From assembly GCA_024684455.1 (NCBI GenBank), contig JAIKWU010000038.1, forward strand, positions 1-46,522: a stretch of DNA of 46,522 bases, in the 5' to 3' direction. Numbering within the stretch: position 1 is the first letter of the stretch; each line of letters starts with the position of its first letter. The notes beneath the pieces were generated by a model. That model was not told where the DNA came from. It saw nothing but the letters and a program-made list of their open reading frames with translations, and searched no databases. This DNA is from Bacteroidaceae bacterium (GTDB lineage: Bacteria > Bacteroidota > Bacteroidia > Bacteroidales > Bacteroidaceae). A program made the translations under genes and the position numbers. Below, one piece after another: positions 23,422-32,649 of this stretch.

Positions 23422-26142
23422 ATGAGTCAGAAAAGAGTGTACACCTTCGGCAACGGTAAGGCCGAAGGTAATGCGAAAATGCGTGAGGAACTCGGCGGCA
23501 AGGGTGCTAACCTGGCTGAAATGAACCTGATTGGTGTTCCCGTTCCTCCTGGTTTCACCATCACGACCGACTGCTGTAACGAGTATTACGAAGTGGGTCA
23601 GCAGAAGATTATGGAACTGCTGAACGACGATGTAATGGCTGCCGTGAAGCACATCGAGACCCTGATGAACTCTAAGTTCGGCGACAAGGAGAACCCACTG
23701 CTTGTCAGCGTTCGTTCCGGTGCTCGCGCTTCGATGCCTGGCATGATGGACACCATCCTCAACCTCGGCCTCAACGACGAAGTGGCTGAAGGCATGGTGG
23801 CCAAGACCAACAACCCGCACTTCGTTTACGACTCCTACCGCCGCTTCGTACAGATGTATGGTGACGTGGTGCTTGAGATGAAGCCCGTCAACAAGACCGA
23901 CATCGACCCGTTTGAGGAAATCATCGAACAGGTGAAGGAAATCCGTGGCGTGAAACTCGACAAGGACCTGAGCGTCGATGAGTTGAAGGAACTCGTAAAG
24001 CGTTTCAAGAAAGCCATTAAGGAACGCACAGGCAAGGACTTCCCCGACGATCCCATCGAACAACTCTGGGGGGCCATCTGCGCAGTGTTCCGTTCGTGGA
24101 TGAATGAGCGCGCTATCCTTTATCGCAAGATGGAAGGAATTCCTGACGAGTGGGGAACGGCTGTCAGCGTCATGGCTATGGTATTCGGCAACATGGGCGA
24201 CACCTCTGCAACGGGCGTATGCTTCAGCCGCGATGCCGCGAACGGTGAAAACGTGTTCAATGGCGAATACCTTGTCAACGCACAAGGTGAGGACGTTGTT
24301 GCTGGTATCCGTACACCGCAGCAGATTACGAAACTTGGCTCACAGCGCTGGGCAGAACGTGCTGGCATCAGCGAAGAAGAACGCGTCAAGAAATATCCTT
24401 CGATGGAGGAAGCCATGCCTGAGATTTATGCTCAATTGAATGGTATCCAAGAGAAACTCGAAGAGCACTACCGCGATATGCAGGACATGGAATTCACCGT
24501 TCAGGAAGGCAAACTCTGGTTCCTCCAGACACGTAACGGTAAGCGCACAGGTGCAGCCATGGTGAAGATAGCCATTGACCTCCTGCACGAAGGAATGATT
24601 GATGAGAAGACAGCCATTTTGCGTTGTGAACCTCAGAAACTTGACGAACTGCTTCACCCCGTATTCGACAAGAAGGCTCTCTCGACCGCCAAGGTTATTG
24701 CACAGGGCCTGCCCGCAAGTCCTGGTGCCGGATGTGGACAGATTGTGTTCCATGCCGACGATGCACAGGCTTGGCACAACGATGGACATAAGGTGGTACT
24801 CGTCCGCATTGAGACCTCGCCCGAAGACCTCGCTGGTATGTCTGCAGCCGAAGGCATCCTCACCGCTCGTGGAGGTATGACCTCGCACGCAGCCGTGGTT
24901 GCGCGAGGCATGGGTAAGTGCTGCGTCAGCGGTGTCGGTGCCCTCAACGTTGACTACAAGGCAAAGACAGTCGAGATCGATGGCACTGTCTTCAATGAAG
25001 GTGACTACATCTCCATTAACGGTACGACTGGTCAGGTATATGCAGGCGAAGTGCCTACGAAGGCTGCCGAACTCAGCGGCGACTTCAAGGAACTCATGGA
25101 CCTCTGCGATAAGTACACCAAATTGCAGGTACGCACCAACGCCGATACTCCACACGACGCACAGGTTGCACGTGCATTCGGTGCTAAGGGTATTGGTCTG
25201 ACACGTACCGAGCACATGTTCTTCGAAGACCAGAAGATCATTGCCATGCGTCAGATGATTCTCGCTACCGACTCAGAAGGTCGTGAGAAGGCTCTGGCCA
25301 AGTTGCTGCCTTATCAGAAGGCCGACTTCAAGGGCATCCTCGAGGCTATGGATGGTCTGCCAGTGAACATCCGTCTGCTTGACCCGCCACTCCACGAGTT
25401 CGTTCCTCACGATCAAGCAGGACAGGAAACGATGGCAAAGGAAATGGGCGTTGACCTCGCCACCATCCAGCGCCGTGTTGCTTCTCTCGCCGAGAACAAC
25501 CCGATGCTCGGTCACCGTGGTTGCCGTCTCGGTATCACCTTCCCCGAAATCACAGCCATGCAGACACGCGCCATCCTCAGCGCTGCTTGCGAACTGAAGC
25601 AGGAAGGCAAGAACCCGATGCCAGAAATCATGGTTCCGCTCATTGGTATCCTCTACGAACTCAAGCAGCAGAAGGAAATCATCCAGAAGACCGCTGCCGA
25701 AGTGTTCGAAGAATATGGCATCGAAGTTGATTTCGAAATCGGTACGATGATTGAAATTCCACGTGCAGCCCTCACTGCCGACCGCATCGCTACTGAAGCC
25801 GAGTACTTCTCCTTCGGTACGAACGACCTTACGCAGATGACCTTCGGCTACAGCCGTGACGACATTGCATCGTTCCTGCCCGTTTACCTCGAGAAGAAGA
25901 TTCTGAAGGTTGACCCGTTCCAGGTGCTCGACCAGAACGGTGTCGGCAAACTCGTAAAGTATGCCGTTGAAAAGGGCCGTGCCGTTCGTCCTACGCTCCG
26001 TTGCGGTATCTGCGGTGAACACGGTGGTGAACCTACCAGCGTTAAGTTCTGCGCCAAGATTGGCCTCAACTACGCTTCTTGCTCACCTTTCCGCGTACCT
26101 ATCGCCCGCCTCGCCGCCGCCCAGGCAGCAGTTGAGGAATAA
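23422..26142 (+). CDS. ppdK: Pyruvate, phosphate dikinase
   Basis: It interconverts pyruvate, ATP and phosphate with phosphoenolpyruvate, AMP and pyrophosphate at the glycolysis/gluconeogenesis junction. The 906-residue length is typical. The N-terminal ATP-grasp domain shows GKGANLAEM, SVRSGARASMPGMMDTILNLG and GDTSATGVCFSRD. The phosphohistidine domain has GGMTSHAAVVARGMG with the catalytic histidine at residue 489. The C-terminal PEP-binding barrel shows GIGLTRTEHMFF, EFVPHD, MIEIPRAAL, SFGTNDLTQMTFGYSRDD and the CGICGEHGG loop that holds the proton-donor cysteine. It is strongly codon-biased, as expected for an abundant enzyme, and is transcribed alone. Confidence 0.98.
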   Translation: MSQKRVYTFGNGKAEGNAKMREELGGKGANLAEMNLIGVPVPPGFTITTDCCNEYYEVGQQKIMELLNDDVMAAVKHIETLMNSKFGDKENPLLVSVRSGARASMPGMMDTILNLGLNDEVAEGMVAKTNNPHFVYDSYRRFVQMYGDVVLEMKPVNKTDIDPFEEIIEQVKEIRGVKLDKDLSVDELKELVKRFKKAIKERTGKDFPDDPIEQLWGAICAVFRSWMNERAILYRKMEGIPDEWGTAVSVMAMVFGNMGDTSATGVCFSRDAANGENVFNGEYLVNAQGEDVVAGIRTPQQITKLGSQRWAERAGISEEERVKKYPSMEEAMPEIYAQLNGIQEKLEEHYRDMQDMEFTVQEGKLWFLQTRNGKRTGAAMVKIAIDLLHEGMIDEKTAILRCEPQKLDELLHPVFDKKALSTAKVIAQGLPASPGAGCGQIVFHADDAQAWHNDGHKVVLVRIETSPEDLAGMSAAEGILTARGGMTSHAAVVARGMGKCCVSGVGALNVDYKAKTVEIDGTVFNEGDYISINGTTGQVYAGEVPTKAAELSGDFKELMDLCDKYTKLQVRTNADTPHDAQVARAFGAKGIGLTRTEHMFFEDQKIIAMRQMILATDSEGREKALAKLLPYQKADFKGILEAMDGLPVNIRLLDPPLHEFVPHDQAGQETMAKEMGVDLATIQRRVASLAENNPMLGHRGCRLGITFPEITAMQTRAILSAACELKQEGKNPMPEIMVPLIGILYELKQQKEIIQKTAAEVFEEYGIEVDFEIGTMIEIPRAALTADRIATEAEYFSFGTNDLTQMTFGYSRDDIASFLPVYLEKKILKVDPFQVLDQNGVGKLVKYAVEKGRAVRPTLRCGICGEHGGEPTSVKFCAKIGLNYASCSPFRVPIARLAAAQAAVEE

Positions 26143-26164
26143 ACAGAAAACTCTGGCAATATGC

Positions 26165-26198
26165 AAGGAACCTGTCCGTTTAGGCAGGTTCCTTTTTT
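26165..26198 (+). terminator. ppdK terminator
   Basis: AAGGAACCTG (26165-26174) pairs with CAGGTTCCTT and is followed by a run of T, a classic intrinsic terminator 22 nt after the ppdK stop. Confidence 0.9.
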
Positions 26199-26286
26199 CA
26201 TGCTCAGACAAGAGAAAATACTGCTCGTATCTGGTTGCAAGCAATAGGGAATCGAAAAATTACTAATAAAGCATAACGAAAAGCCA

Positions 26287-26545
26287 AAGAGGTGTCTTGC
26301 TGCCATGGCAGATATCTAGTCTGCGACAACATAGTTGTTTTCTATACCCTTTATCTGTGTGAATCCCTTGTTCTTTCCACCGACTTCGAAAAGCCATCTG
26401 CCATCCGCAACCAAATCACTTTGACTGGGCATGATGAGCCGATGAGCAACCGCCAACTGGGAGGCAAGGAAAGTCTCACGCATTGTTCCATCCTCGGCTC
26501 TGGGTGTCAGACAATACATCAGGTTGGTGTTTCAGAATGTTATTG
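26287..26545 (-). pseudogene. Decayed C-terminus of a DUF4143-type AAA ATPase
   Basis: On the minus strand a 67-codon frame includes MRETFLASQL, DLVADGRWLFEVGGKNKGF and IENNYVVAD. This is the C-terminal pattern of the AAA ATPase/DUF4143 proteins common in Bacteroidetes ('LRETFFxxQL', 'FEVGGKNKSFEQIK'). A TAG follows VVAD, and the remaining family ending (LFGF) is still visible past it. Upstream, NTNLMYCLTP is preceded by a TGA and recognisable similarity ends. It is a remnant of about 80 codons. Confidence 0.7.
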
Positions 26546-26565
26546 CGTGAAGCCTGAAGCGCATT

Positions 26566-27612
26566 TCACAATCCGGAAATCTTCATTTTATTATAATTCC
26601 TAATTTTCTCTAATATCATGACGTTCCACGCTTCGTTTCCCGGCAACTGGTATCGGCAGTTTCCTGTCGCAGATGGCGTGAAGATTGTTTCGGCTTGTGG
26701 AGTGAGAATAATGTTACCGCGATCTGAAAGAGAGAAAGACGTGTCGCCCTCAACGGCATGAATGACGGCCATTGGATCCCACATCTTTTGTCCTGTGTTG
26801 CAGTTGCACGTCAGGTAGATTTGCTTGATGGGGTGCACATCGGTCCACGCAATGTCGCTAATGACCTGCTCGGGCTTATATTCAACTCCCTGGCCCACCT
26901 CCATCGGCGAGAAAACCATATCTATCTCTTGCGGCCAGAGACGGAAAAAAGTCTGGGCAAAGGTGATGCCCTGGGCGAAGTTGAAGTCTGGCTCAACAGA
27001 TTCACCGAACACGCCTCCCATAATATAGAGGCATTTCACCTTTTGCCTGACAAGTTCCACGCCATTCAACGGCGAGATATCATCGCCCTCAGACGTGAGC
27101 AAACCTGCTAATGCTGTGACGAAGCCAACGGAGCAAATGCTAACCGAGTGGTCGGGTTGCTGGGCCAGCAGTCGTCGGTAAAGTTGCCAGCCATCGGGCA
27201 GTGCCGAGCAGTCGCTTATTGTGCGATGAAACATTGGCTTTCCGTCTGGGGTAGTGTAGGTTGGCAAGGCCTTATAGTCTATCCATATTGGCGGATTACT
27301 GATTCCCTTGCGAATCATTCCGATGGGTAAATCGGCGTGGCCAAAATACGTGTTCATCACATCGGCCACAGCTGCACATTCGTCGCCCTCTCGGTCTACC
27401 ACTACACCAAGCAGTTTGCATCGTCCTTCCTCCTCATAGTGGTAGAGCATCTCCAAGGCAAAAAGGTCGTCGGTCGAGGAACCTATGTCGGTATCGTAAA
27501 TGATGAGCGGTATGCCCGAGTATGTTTTTTCTCCTTCGTCAGCAGCAGACTGCTCGTTGGTACATGAAGCCATAAACATGGCGCCGCATAGTGTCAGGAT
27601 GGTGGATAACAT
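26566..27612 (-). CDS. Nucleoside hydrolase-like lipoprotein
   Basis: The start at 27612 gives a signal (MLSTILTLCGAMFMASC) with a lipobox Cys at residue 17, so the protein should be lipidated; an upstream in-frame start at 27699 would only add a basic leader. The mature protein resembles inosine-uridine nucleoside hydrolases: YDTDIGSSTDDLFALEML corresponds to the family's calcium-binding DTDxGxDD motif, here widened by inserted residues, and CSVGFVTALAGLL and YIMGGVFG correspond to later family blocks. The substrate is unknown. Exported lipidated members may scavenge nucleosides. It is transcribed alone. Confidence 0.82.
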   Translation of the reverse strand: MLSTILTLCGAMFMASCTNEQSAADEGEKTYSGIPLIIYDTDIGSSTDDLFALEMLYHYEEEGRCKLLGVVVDREGDECAAVADVMNTYFGHADLPIGMIRKGISNPPIWIDYKALPTYTTPDGKPMFHRTISDCSALPDGWQLYRRLLAQQPDHSVSICSVGFVTALAGLLTSEGDDISPLNGVELVRQKVKCLYIMGGVFGESVEPDFNFAQGITFAQTFFRLWPQEIDMVFSPMEVGQGVEYKPEQVISDIAWTDVHPIKQIYLTCNCNTGQKMWDPMAVIHAVEGDTSFSLSDRGNIILTPQAETIFTPSATGNCRYQLPGNEAWNVMILEKIRNYNKMKISGL

Positions 27613-27921
27613 CCATCTCCTCAAGATAAAAAAGATAATAGCCTGTCTCACCAACTCATATTTTGATTGCAAAAATACTACTTTATTTTGGAATATCAAA
27701 AACTTATCTCCTTTTCTACTCTTGAAAGTTAATTATTGCAATAATTATACTTATGAGAACGAAATTGATGCAAGAATGTCACAGAATGACAGGATAAGAT
27801 GTCACTTCGCTTATTATTGTTAAAAAGCAAACACATTCTTCAAGAAAAAAGTGCAGAATGTGCTGTTCATGCTCATAATGTTTCCCAAATGTTTCCCGAT
27901 TTAGCTGTAATGTGTTGATAA
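27613..27921. other. Intergenic region between two minus-strand genes
   Basis: About 310 bp with no gene. It contains the intrinsic terminator of the nhaA operon (27824-27864) and an A+T-rich upstream region for the nucleoside hydrolase-like gene. No clear -33/-7 pair was identified. Confidence 0.4.
27824..27864 (-). terminator. Terminator of nhaA-hydrolase-protease operon
   Basis: On the minus strand CACATTCT pairs with AGAATGTG across a loop, followed by TTTGCTTTTT, about 60 nt after the protease stop. Confidence 0.65.
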
Positions 27922-29100
27922 TCAAGTTTCTTTGGCTTCGAGTCGGATGTGGCGGTCTTGTCCAGATGAATCGGTGAAGTCGAGTTCGTGATAGGGTAAG
28001 GTGAAGAGGTCGTATTCTTCTTCCCATGTGTAGTCGGTGACGGCGCGGCCATTGACGGCGGTAATGATGTCGCCGAGGTGAAGGCCTGCCTGCGCTGCAT
28101 GGCCATCGCGATGGAGTTGGCTGACTTTCCAACCTTGTCCTATGTCAGTGCTGTTGCGGAAACCATAATCATAAAGGGATTGGCGGGCCGCTGGGTCTTC
28201 GGGTGCAAAACGATGCAGATAGAGCATGTTTTGTTGCGTGTCGATGATGAGGTTGAACTCTGACCAAACCTGATTGCCGATGGTACCGAGATAGGGGCGG
28301 TCACCAAAGGCTCCATCGCCGTTGGGAATGTATTCGACGGTAAGGTCGTGCATCGTGTCGTTGCCCAGCGTGAGAGCATCGGCTTTGATTTCGACGACGC
28401 ATTCTTGCTGTTTGTCTCCAACGCCGTATTGTGTGTAGTCAACTTGCTGATGGGGAATGGGGAGTTGGTTCAGTTGGTAGTCTGCGGCGGTTTTTGCAGT
28501 CAAAGTGACGGATGAACTGCCTCCGGTGTCCATCAGATACCATCCCGTGAGCGTCTTGTCGCCGATGCGTAACGTGGCTTGCACCAGGATGCGGTGGTCT
28601 TCGTAGTGGATGGGCAACTGGATGTAGTCGGTGACATTGGGTTTGTCCTGTTTGTGCTGACGGAGGTAATGGTGCTGGAAGTTGATTTCGAACGGATAGT
28701 CGTTGACGTTCTTAATGCCCCAAAGTCCGTCGGCATGGCAATTGACGATGTCGCGCAACTTCATGATAGGAACAATATTGTAGTGGTCGTTGAGGCTGCC
28801 GATTTGGAGGTCGGCACCATCGGTGATGACGCGAACCTGTGTGCGACCAGCCCCACCGCCCATGCTGGCCTTGACCAGATTTTTGGGGTGCCAGTCGGAA
28901 TGTGCCAGATAAACGCTGTCGATACAGAGCAACTGGCTGCCTCCTGTGTCGTAAAGCACATGGCACGAGAGCGTCCCGTTGAGGGTGGCAGGCACGTAGA
29001 TATGGCCACGATGGATGAAAGGGATGCTGTTTTCCGTGACTTGTGCGTGGGCACTTAGGCAAATGAAAATGGCCAACAAAAGGCAGAGAATATGTCTCAT
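27922..29100 (-). CDS. Exported retropepsin-like aspartyl protease with PDZ domain
   Basis: The 392-residue product has a signal peptide ending near ALA/QV (residue 20), then two aspartyl-protease-like halves with YDTGGS (Asp51) and MDTGGSS (Asp191), the classic pair of catalytic loops. A C-terminal PDZ domain (about 305-385: GWKVSQLHRDGHAAQAGLHLGDIITAVNGRAV) follows. Proteins of this type are common in Bacteroidetes; substrates are unknown. It acts in the periplasm or outside the cell. It is last in the nhaA operon, overlapping the hydrolase gene by 4 nt. Confidence 0.88.
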   Translation of the reverse strand: MRHILCLLLAIFICLSAHAQVTENSIPFIHRGHIYVPATLNGTLSCHVLYDTGGSQLLCIDSVYLAHSDWHPKNLVKASMGGGAGRTQVRVITDGADLQIGSLNDHYNIVPIMKLRDIVNCHADGLWGIKNVNDYPFEINFQHHYLRQHKQDKPNVTDYIQLPIHYEDHRILVQATLRIGDKTLTGWYLMDTGGSSSVTLTAKTAADYQLNQLPIPHQQVDYTQYGVGDKQQECVVEIKADALTLGNDTMHDLTVEYIPNGDGAFGDRPYLGTIGNQVWSEFNLIIDTQQNMLYLHRFAPEDPAARQSLYDYGFRNSTDIGQGWKVSQLHRDGHAAQAGLHLGDIITAVNGRAVTDYTWEEEYDLFTLPYHELDFTDSSGQDRHIRLEAKET

Positions 29101-29675
29101 ACTTGCTCTGTCAGTTCTTTGATGAGGGGCAGCACGAACTTCTTAAGCACTTTTTCGTTCAGGCGGTGTTCACCTTCGAAACGGATGGCGTGAGGATAGT
29201 GCTTGTGGAAAAGGTCGTAGGTCTTGACCATGGGGTCATTGATGCCGAAGAGGCCGTAGCAATGCTCCTTGTCCCAGTCGGTAATATCCTTGAACTGCTG
29301 ACGCTCCATCTGGTTGTGGTGCTGGATGATGTCGCGGGTGATGCGGAAGGTTTTCTGGTTGTCTTTGCGGCCGTTGAAGAACTTGTGTTCCCCTGTTTTA
29401 AGTACGCCGCTCATCGTGGACATATTGAGCGCAGGGTTGATGCAGATGCGGACAAAACCGCGCATCTGCTGGGCATACATGCCGCCCATCGAGGTGCCGA
29501 CGATGATGTCGGGTTGCTCGTCTTCACAGAGTTTCTTCAAGAAAGGCAGGGCTTCGACGGGGTCAACGGGAATATCGGGAGCAATCACTTCGGCTTCGGG
29601 CAAGAGTTGGCGCAGCAATTGAACGGTGCCGCTGGCTCCCGACGAGCCGAAGCCGTGGAAATAGATGAGTTTCAT
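29097..29675 (-). CDS. YqiA/YcfP-like alpha/beta hydrolase
   Basis: A 192-residue cytosolic alpha/beta hydrolase. It begins MKLIYFHGFGSSG (oxyanion region), has the nucleophile elbow GTSMGG with Ser62, and a late EGEHRLNEKV segment that supplies the histidine. It lacks a signal peptide. It is related to YqiA/YcfP-type esterases, whose substrates are mostly unknown. It overlaps both nhaA upstream and the protease gene downstream by 4 nt each (ATGA), so all three are translationally coupled. Confidence 0.88.
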   Translation of the reverse strand: MKLIYFHGFGSSGASGTVQLLRQLLPEAEVIAPDIPVDPVEALPFLKKLCEDEQPDIIVGTSMGGMYAQQMRGFVRICINPALNMSTMSGVLKTGEHKFFNGRKDNQKTFRITRDIIQHHNQMERQQFKDITDWDKEHCYGLFGINDPMVKTYDLFHKHYPHAIRFEGEHRLNEKVLKKFVLPLIKELTEQV

Positions 29676-31105
29676 TTCTTTGCGAATTTGTGGAAGGTGG
29701 TAATGAGAATGGAGCCGAGGATGCCGGCAGAGAGTGAGCCGAGCAGCACGGCAATCTTGCCTGTGGCGCGGAGGTGTTCGGTCACTTCATGCGGCACATC
29801 GCCAAACGAGAGGGTATCGACAAAGATACTCATCGTGAAGCCAATACCGCCGAGACATGCCACGGCAAAGAGCATCTTCCAAGTGGCATTCGAGGGCATC
29901 TCGCCGAACTTTCCCTTGATGGCGAGGTAGGAGGCCAGAGTGATGCCGATGGGTTTGCCGAGCAGCAGGCCGAAGAACACACCCATGCCCACGCTGCCGT
30001 AGTCGGGCGAATACTGGAAGATGTTGAAGTAACTGAGGTCTGGAATCTCAACACCGGCATTGGCCAGGGCAAATATGGGCATGATAACGAAGTTGACCCA
30101 CGGTGCGAGGGCATGCTCAAGACGGTAACTCATGCCCATCGAGCCGAGCGAAATGTGACTGATGCGGCGCAGACAATGGCGCTGAACGGCATTGGGAAAG
30201 GGGAGTCCCTCAATCTCGTCGCCCTTCTCATCGTACTCCACCATGCGTTCATGATACTGGCGTGTACGACGTTTCAGGTAGGCATGGGTGTAACGTGCGT
30301 CCATCGGAATCAGGAAAGCCATGACGACGCCCGACATCGTGGAGTGAACACCGCTGTAGTAGAAGAGAAACCAAATAGCGATGGCTGGTAAGAGATAGTA
30401 CGCCATGCGTTTCTCGCCCATTTTGTTCATAATCAGCACGCCTGCCACAAGCACCAGCGCGATGCACAAGAGCCCCATGTTGACATGACCTCCGTAGAAG
30501 ATGGCCACGACGAGGATGGCGCCAAGGTCGTCGGCAATGGCAAGTGCCGTGAGGAATACTTTGAGTGAAACGGGCACACGCTTGCCAAGAATCGACATGA
30601 TGCCTACGGCAAAGGCGATGTCGGTAGCGGTGGGGATTCCCCATCCGCTTTCTCCGTGAGTGCCGTGGTTGAATATCGTGAAGATGATGGCTGGCACGGC
30701 CATACCGCCTGCAGCAGCGATGACGGGCAACATGGCTTTCTTCGTGCTCGACAGTTCGCCGCACACGACTTCTCGTTTGATTTCCAGTCCGACGGTAAAG
30801 AAGAACACGACCATCAGAATGTCGTTGATGAAGCGTTCGACTGTCATTTCGTGCGGGAAAATCCAGTTGATGGACCTCATGCCAGTCACAGGGTCGGTGG
30901 GGCTTTGAATCGACATCGATAGCGATGTTTCCAGAATCTTTTGGTACAGGTCGCGTGTCCATGGCAGGTTGGCCAACAACATGGCGATGATGACACATAC
31001 AATCAGGATTCCGCCCGATGCCCACGGCTGTTCCATAAACGCCTTGCTGTCCTTCTGCATCTTGTGCAGGCCTTTGTGCCAGGCGAAAGAAGGAATGAGT
31101 TTCAT
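29672..31105 (-). CDS. nhaA: Na+/H+ antiporter NhaA
   Basis: An inner-membrane antiporter that exports sodium in exchange for protons. Ion-binding residues fit NhaA: Asp162 in GIPTATDIAF and the pair Asp192-Asp193 in LAIADDLGA. Other family blocks are FFFTVGLEIKREVVCGELS and the helical C-terminal ACLGGIGFTMSIFV. The 477-residue length is longer than in E. coli because of a hydrophilic insert at about 280-315 between membrane helices. A good promoter lies at 31134-31165 on the minus strand. It is first in a three-gene operon. Confidence 0.95.
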   Translation of the reverse strand: MKLIPSFAWHKGLHKMQKDSKAFMEQPWASGGILIVCVIIAMLLANLPWTRDLYQKILETSLSMSIQSPTDPVTGMRSINWIFPHEMTVERFINDILMVVFFFTVGLEIKREVVCGELSSTKKAMLPVIAAAGGMAVPAIIFTIFNHGTHGESGWGIPTATDIAFAVGIMSILGKRVPVSLKVFLTALAIADDLGAILVVAIFYGGHVNMGLLCIALVLVAGVLIMNKMGEKRMAYYLLPAIAIWFLFYYSGVHSTMSGVVMAFLIPMDARYTHAYLKRRTRQYHERMVEYDEKGDEIEGLPFPNAVQRHCLRRISHISLGSMGMSYRLEHALAPWVNFVIMPIFALANAGVEIPDLSYFNIFQYSPDYGSVGMGVFFGLLLGKPIGITLASYLAIKGKFGEMPSNATWKMLFAVACLGGIGFTMSIFVDTLSFGDVPHEVTEHLRATGKIAVLLGSLSAGILGSILITTFHKFAKK

Positions 31106-31133
31106 AGTTGAAATGTCAATTGTAAATTTAATG

Positions 31134-31165
31134 CAAAGGTACGATTAAGTGAGAGGAATACCAAA
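31134..31165 (-). promoter_or_regulatory. nhaA promoter
   Basis: On the minus strand TTTG (31162-31165) and TACCTTTG (31134-31141) are separated by 20 nt. The spacer carries the same CTCTCACTTAATCG block as the GH25 and rnpB promoters. Confidence 0.8.
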
Positions 31166-31277
31166 TTTTGGGGCAGCGAGTGCAAAAAAAATGTATTTTA
31201 TTTGCCGAGTCGTGACAAAATTGTCTAAAAGACAAATGAAAATTGAAAAATCTTTCATTAAAAGTATCGCAAGTTGA

Positions 31278-31437
31278 GTTATAAACAGGATTCATAGGAT
31301 TAAAAGGTTTGAAGCCCCTTGATAAGGGGCTGGCGTAAGCCAGGGATACTCCTTTGGGGAGATGAATCTCCCGTCGTCGCAAACCGCGCTACGATTTCGC
31401 GCGGTCCTCATAATCCTCATCATCCTGTTTTTATAAC
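31278..31437. repeat. Composite inverted-repeat element with four internal hairpins
   Basis: The outer arms are GTTATAAACAGGAT with AGGATTA at the left (31278-31302) and their near complement at the right (31411-31437). Inside lie four consecutive hairpins: GCCCCTT/AAGGGGC (31314-31330), CTGGC/GCCAG (31330-31343), GGGAGA/TCTCCC (31357-31372) and ACCGCGC/GCGCGGT (31383-31405). It contains no convincing gene. It resembles a MITE-like or REP-like mobile element. The arm sequence recurs inside 45039-45163. Confidence 0.7.
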
Positions 31438-31478
31438 CGCAGATTATGCAGACCATCCATCTGGTTCCGAAGGCTTTT

Positions 31479-31571
31479 ACACGTCAATCTTCATAAATCT
31501 TCACGTCAATCTCATAAAATAATTGTTCCTAAAGATTGATGACATGATTACCGAAGATTGACGTGTATAAA
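31479..31571. repeat. 22-bp periodic array (CGTCAATC family)
   Basis: TCAATC words begin at 31484 and 31506, 22 nt apart, and inverted GATTGA words at 31534 and 31556, also 22 nt apart. The two halves face each other across about 20 nt. The same family is at 45964-46010. Confidence 0.75.
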
Positions 31572-31664
31572 AACATGTTGAATTCTTCTTGGTATTTTAC
31601 TAATATATGTTTTTCCGTAGTTCACCTTGTCTTTCAAATACGAAAAAACAAAATGTTAGTTTTA

Positions 31665-31696
31665 TTTGATAATTCAAATCATTTTTAATAACTTTG
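31665..31696 (+). promoter_or_regulatory. Promoter of the 31725 gene
   Basis: TTTG (31665-31668) and TAACTTTG (31689-31696) are separated by 20 nt. Confidence 0.75.
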
Positions 31697-31724
31697 CGGT
31701 CAGATGAACTAACCCCTTTTTGCT

Positions 31725-32306
31725 ATGGAAAAGATATTCAGTTTCAAAAGATTTGCAACACTGTCTTTGGTGTTTGCATGTTCATTCACCGCGCTTGTGG
31801 CCCAGCAGAAAGCAGCCGACGGCACCGTGATAGCTGCTACGCACACGTTCACCATGGTCATCCCCTACTTCGACCGCATGGCTGCCGACGACAACAGCGT
31901 CATGGTGCGCCAGCAGCCCAATGCCAAATCCGCAAAAGTGATGGAAATCTTCTTTCTTGAAGGCCTGAGCAACGCCGTGCTGCTGGCCGCCCCCACCGAA
32001 AAATGGGTGCGTGTCGGAGGCTACAAGAAACAAGGCTATTCCAATTCCTACTATTTGCAGAACCACACTTGGTACACAGGTGGCGGTCAGACCCTTCTTG
32101 TTGCCGACGGTCTTGTCCCCGTGTATGTCGAGTCGATGGCCGACCCCGAGGACGTTGACCAGTACAGCAATCCGCTTTGCTACATTCAGCGTGGCACCGT
32201 CATCGCCGATGTGTTTGAGGAAACAGACCACGACTACGTCCTCAAGACCGTTCACACTGACTTGCTCATTCCTAAGACGGCACCCGTCAGGAAGGTGACG
32301 CGATAA
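31725..32306 (+). CDS. Exported protein with possible SH3-like domain
   Basis: A 193-residue protein with a signal peptide (to about residue 26, ending VAQQ). The region after residue 40 includes 'NSVMVRQQPNAKSAKVMEIFFLEG', which has the look of a bacterial SH3 start ('VNVRSxPSxxAxVV'), and 'TEKWVRVGGYKKQGYSNSYYL', matching the usual second half ('WxKVxxGxxxGYV'). Such domains bind cell-wall peptides. The C-terminal half is not recognised. It is transcribed alone and followed by a hairpin at 32315-32346. Confidence 0.7.
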   Translation: MEKIFSFKRFATLSLVFACSFTALVAQQKAADGTVIAATHTFTMVIPYFDRMAADDNSVMVRQQPNAKSAKVMEIFFLEGLSNAVLLAAPTEKWVRVGGYKKQGYSNSYYLQNHTWYTGGGQTLLVADGLVPVYVESMADPEDVDQYSNPLCYIQRGTVIADVFEETDHDYVLKTVHTDLLIPKTAPVRKVTR

Positions 32307-32314
32307 CATAGCAC

Positions 32315-32346
32315 AATCCCCATGCGCCTCACAGCGGATGGGGATT
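32315..32346 (+). terminator. Hairpin after the 31725 gene
   Basis: AATCCCCAT (32315-32323) pairs with ATGGGGATT (32338-32346), followed by a modest T-rich stretch. Confidence 0.6.
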
Positions 32347-32649
32347 CTTATTATATTTCGTGCATCATTGATGGGGGCACAAAATCTTCACAGATATAAT
32401 CGCAAAACAAGAAGTTTCTGTGTAGAGGAATCGTGAAGAGAGTGCCAATGCCGTGGACTTTGCATCCACGTCCAAGTGCTTAGCGTTCATACGCCAAGTG
32501 CTTAGCGTTCATACGCCAAGTGCTTAGCGTTATTTTTCCAAGTGCTTAGCGTATCTTTTGAACAATCTTGTTATCGAGGGCAGAATTGACATCACTCGGT
32601 CGAGAAACAAGTTTACTCTTCTCTTACTGCCCACCCCAAACCGGCTTGA
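32347..32649. other. Non-coding region with hairpin and repeat array
   Basis: No gene is seen. A CGTGGA/TCCACG hairpin is at 32452-32470, directly followed by the 22-bp array at 32472-32555. Confidence 0.4.
32472..32555. repeat. 22-bp periodic array (CCAAGTGCTTAGCG family)
   Basis: Four CCAAGTGCTTAGCG units begin at 32472, 32494, 32516 and 32538, exactly 22 nt apart. The first three are identical along with most of their spacers. Each unit is near-palindromic. It is related to the array at 9906. Confidence 0.9.

Noticed and set aside
30249..31025. Long minus-strand frame overlapping nhaA
   Set aside because: It is a shadow of nhaA in another frame, with Arg/His-rich composition and no family similarity.
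31319..31522. 67-codon frame
   Set aside because: It reads through the hairpins of the composite element and shows no protein family.
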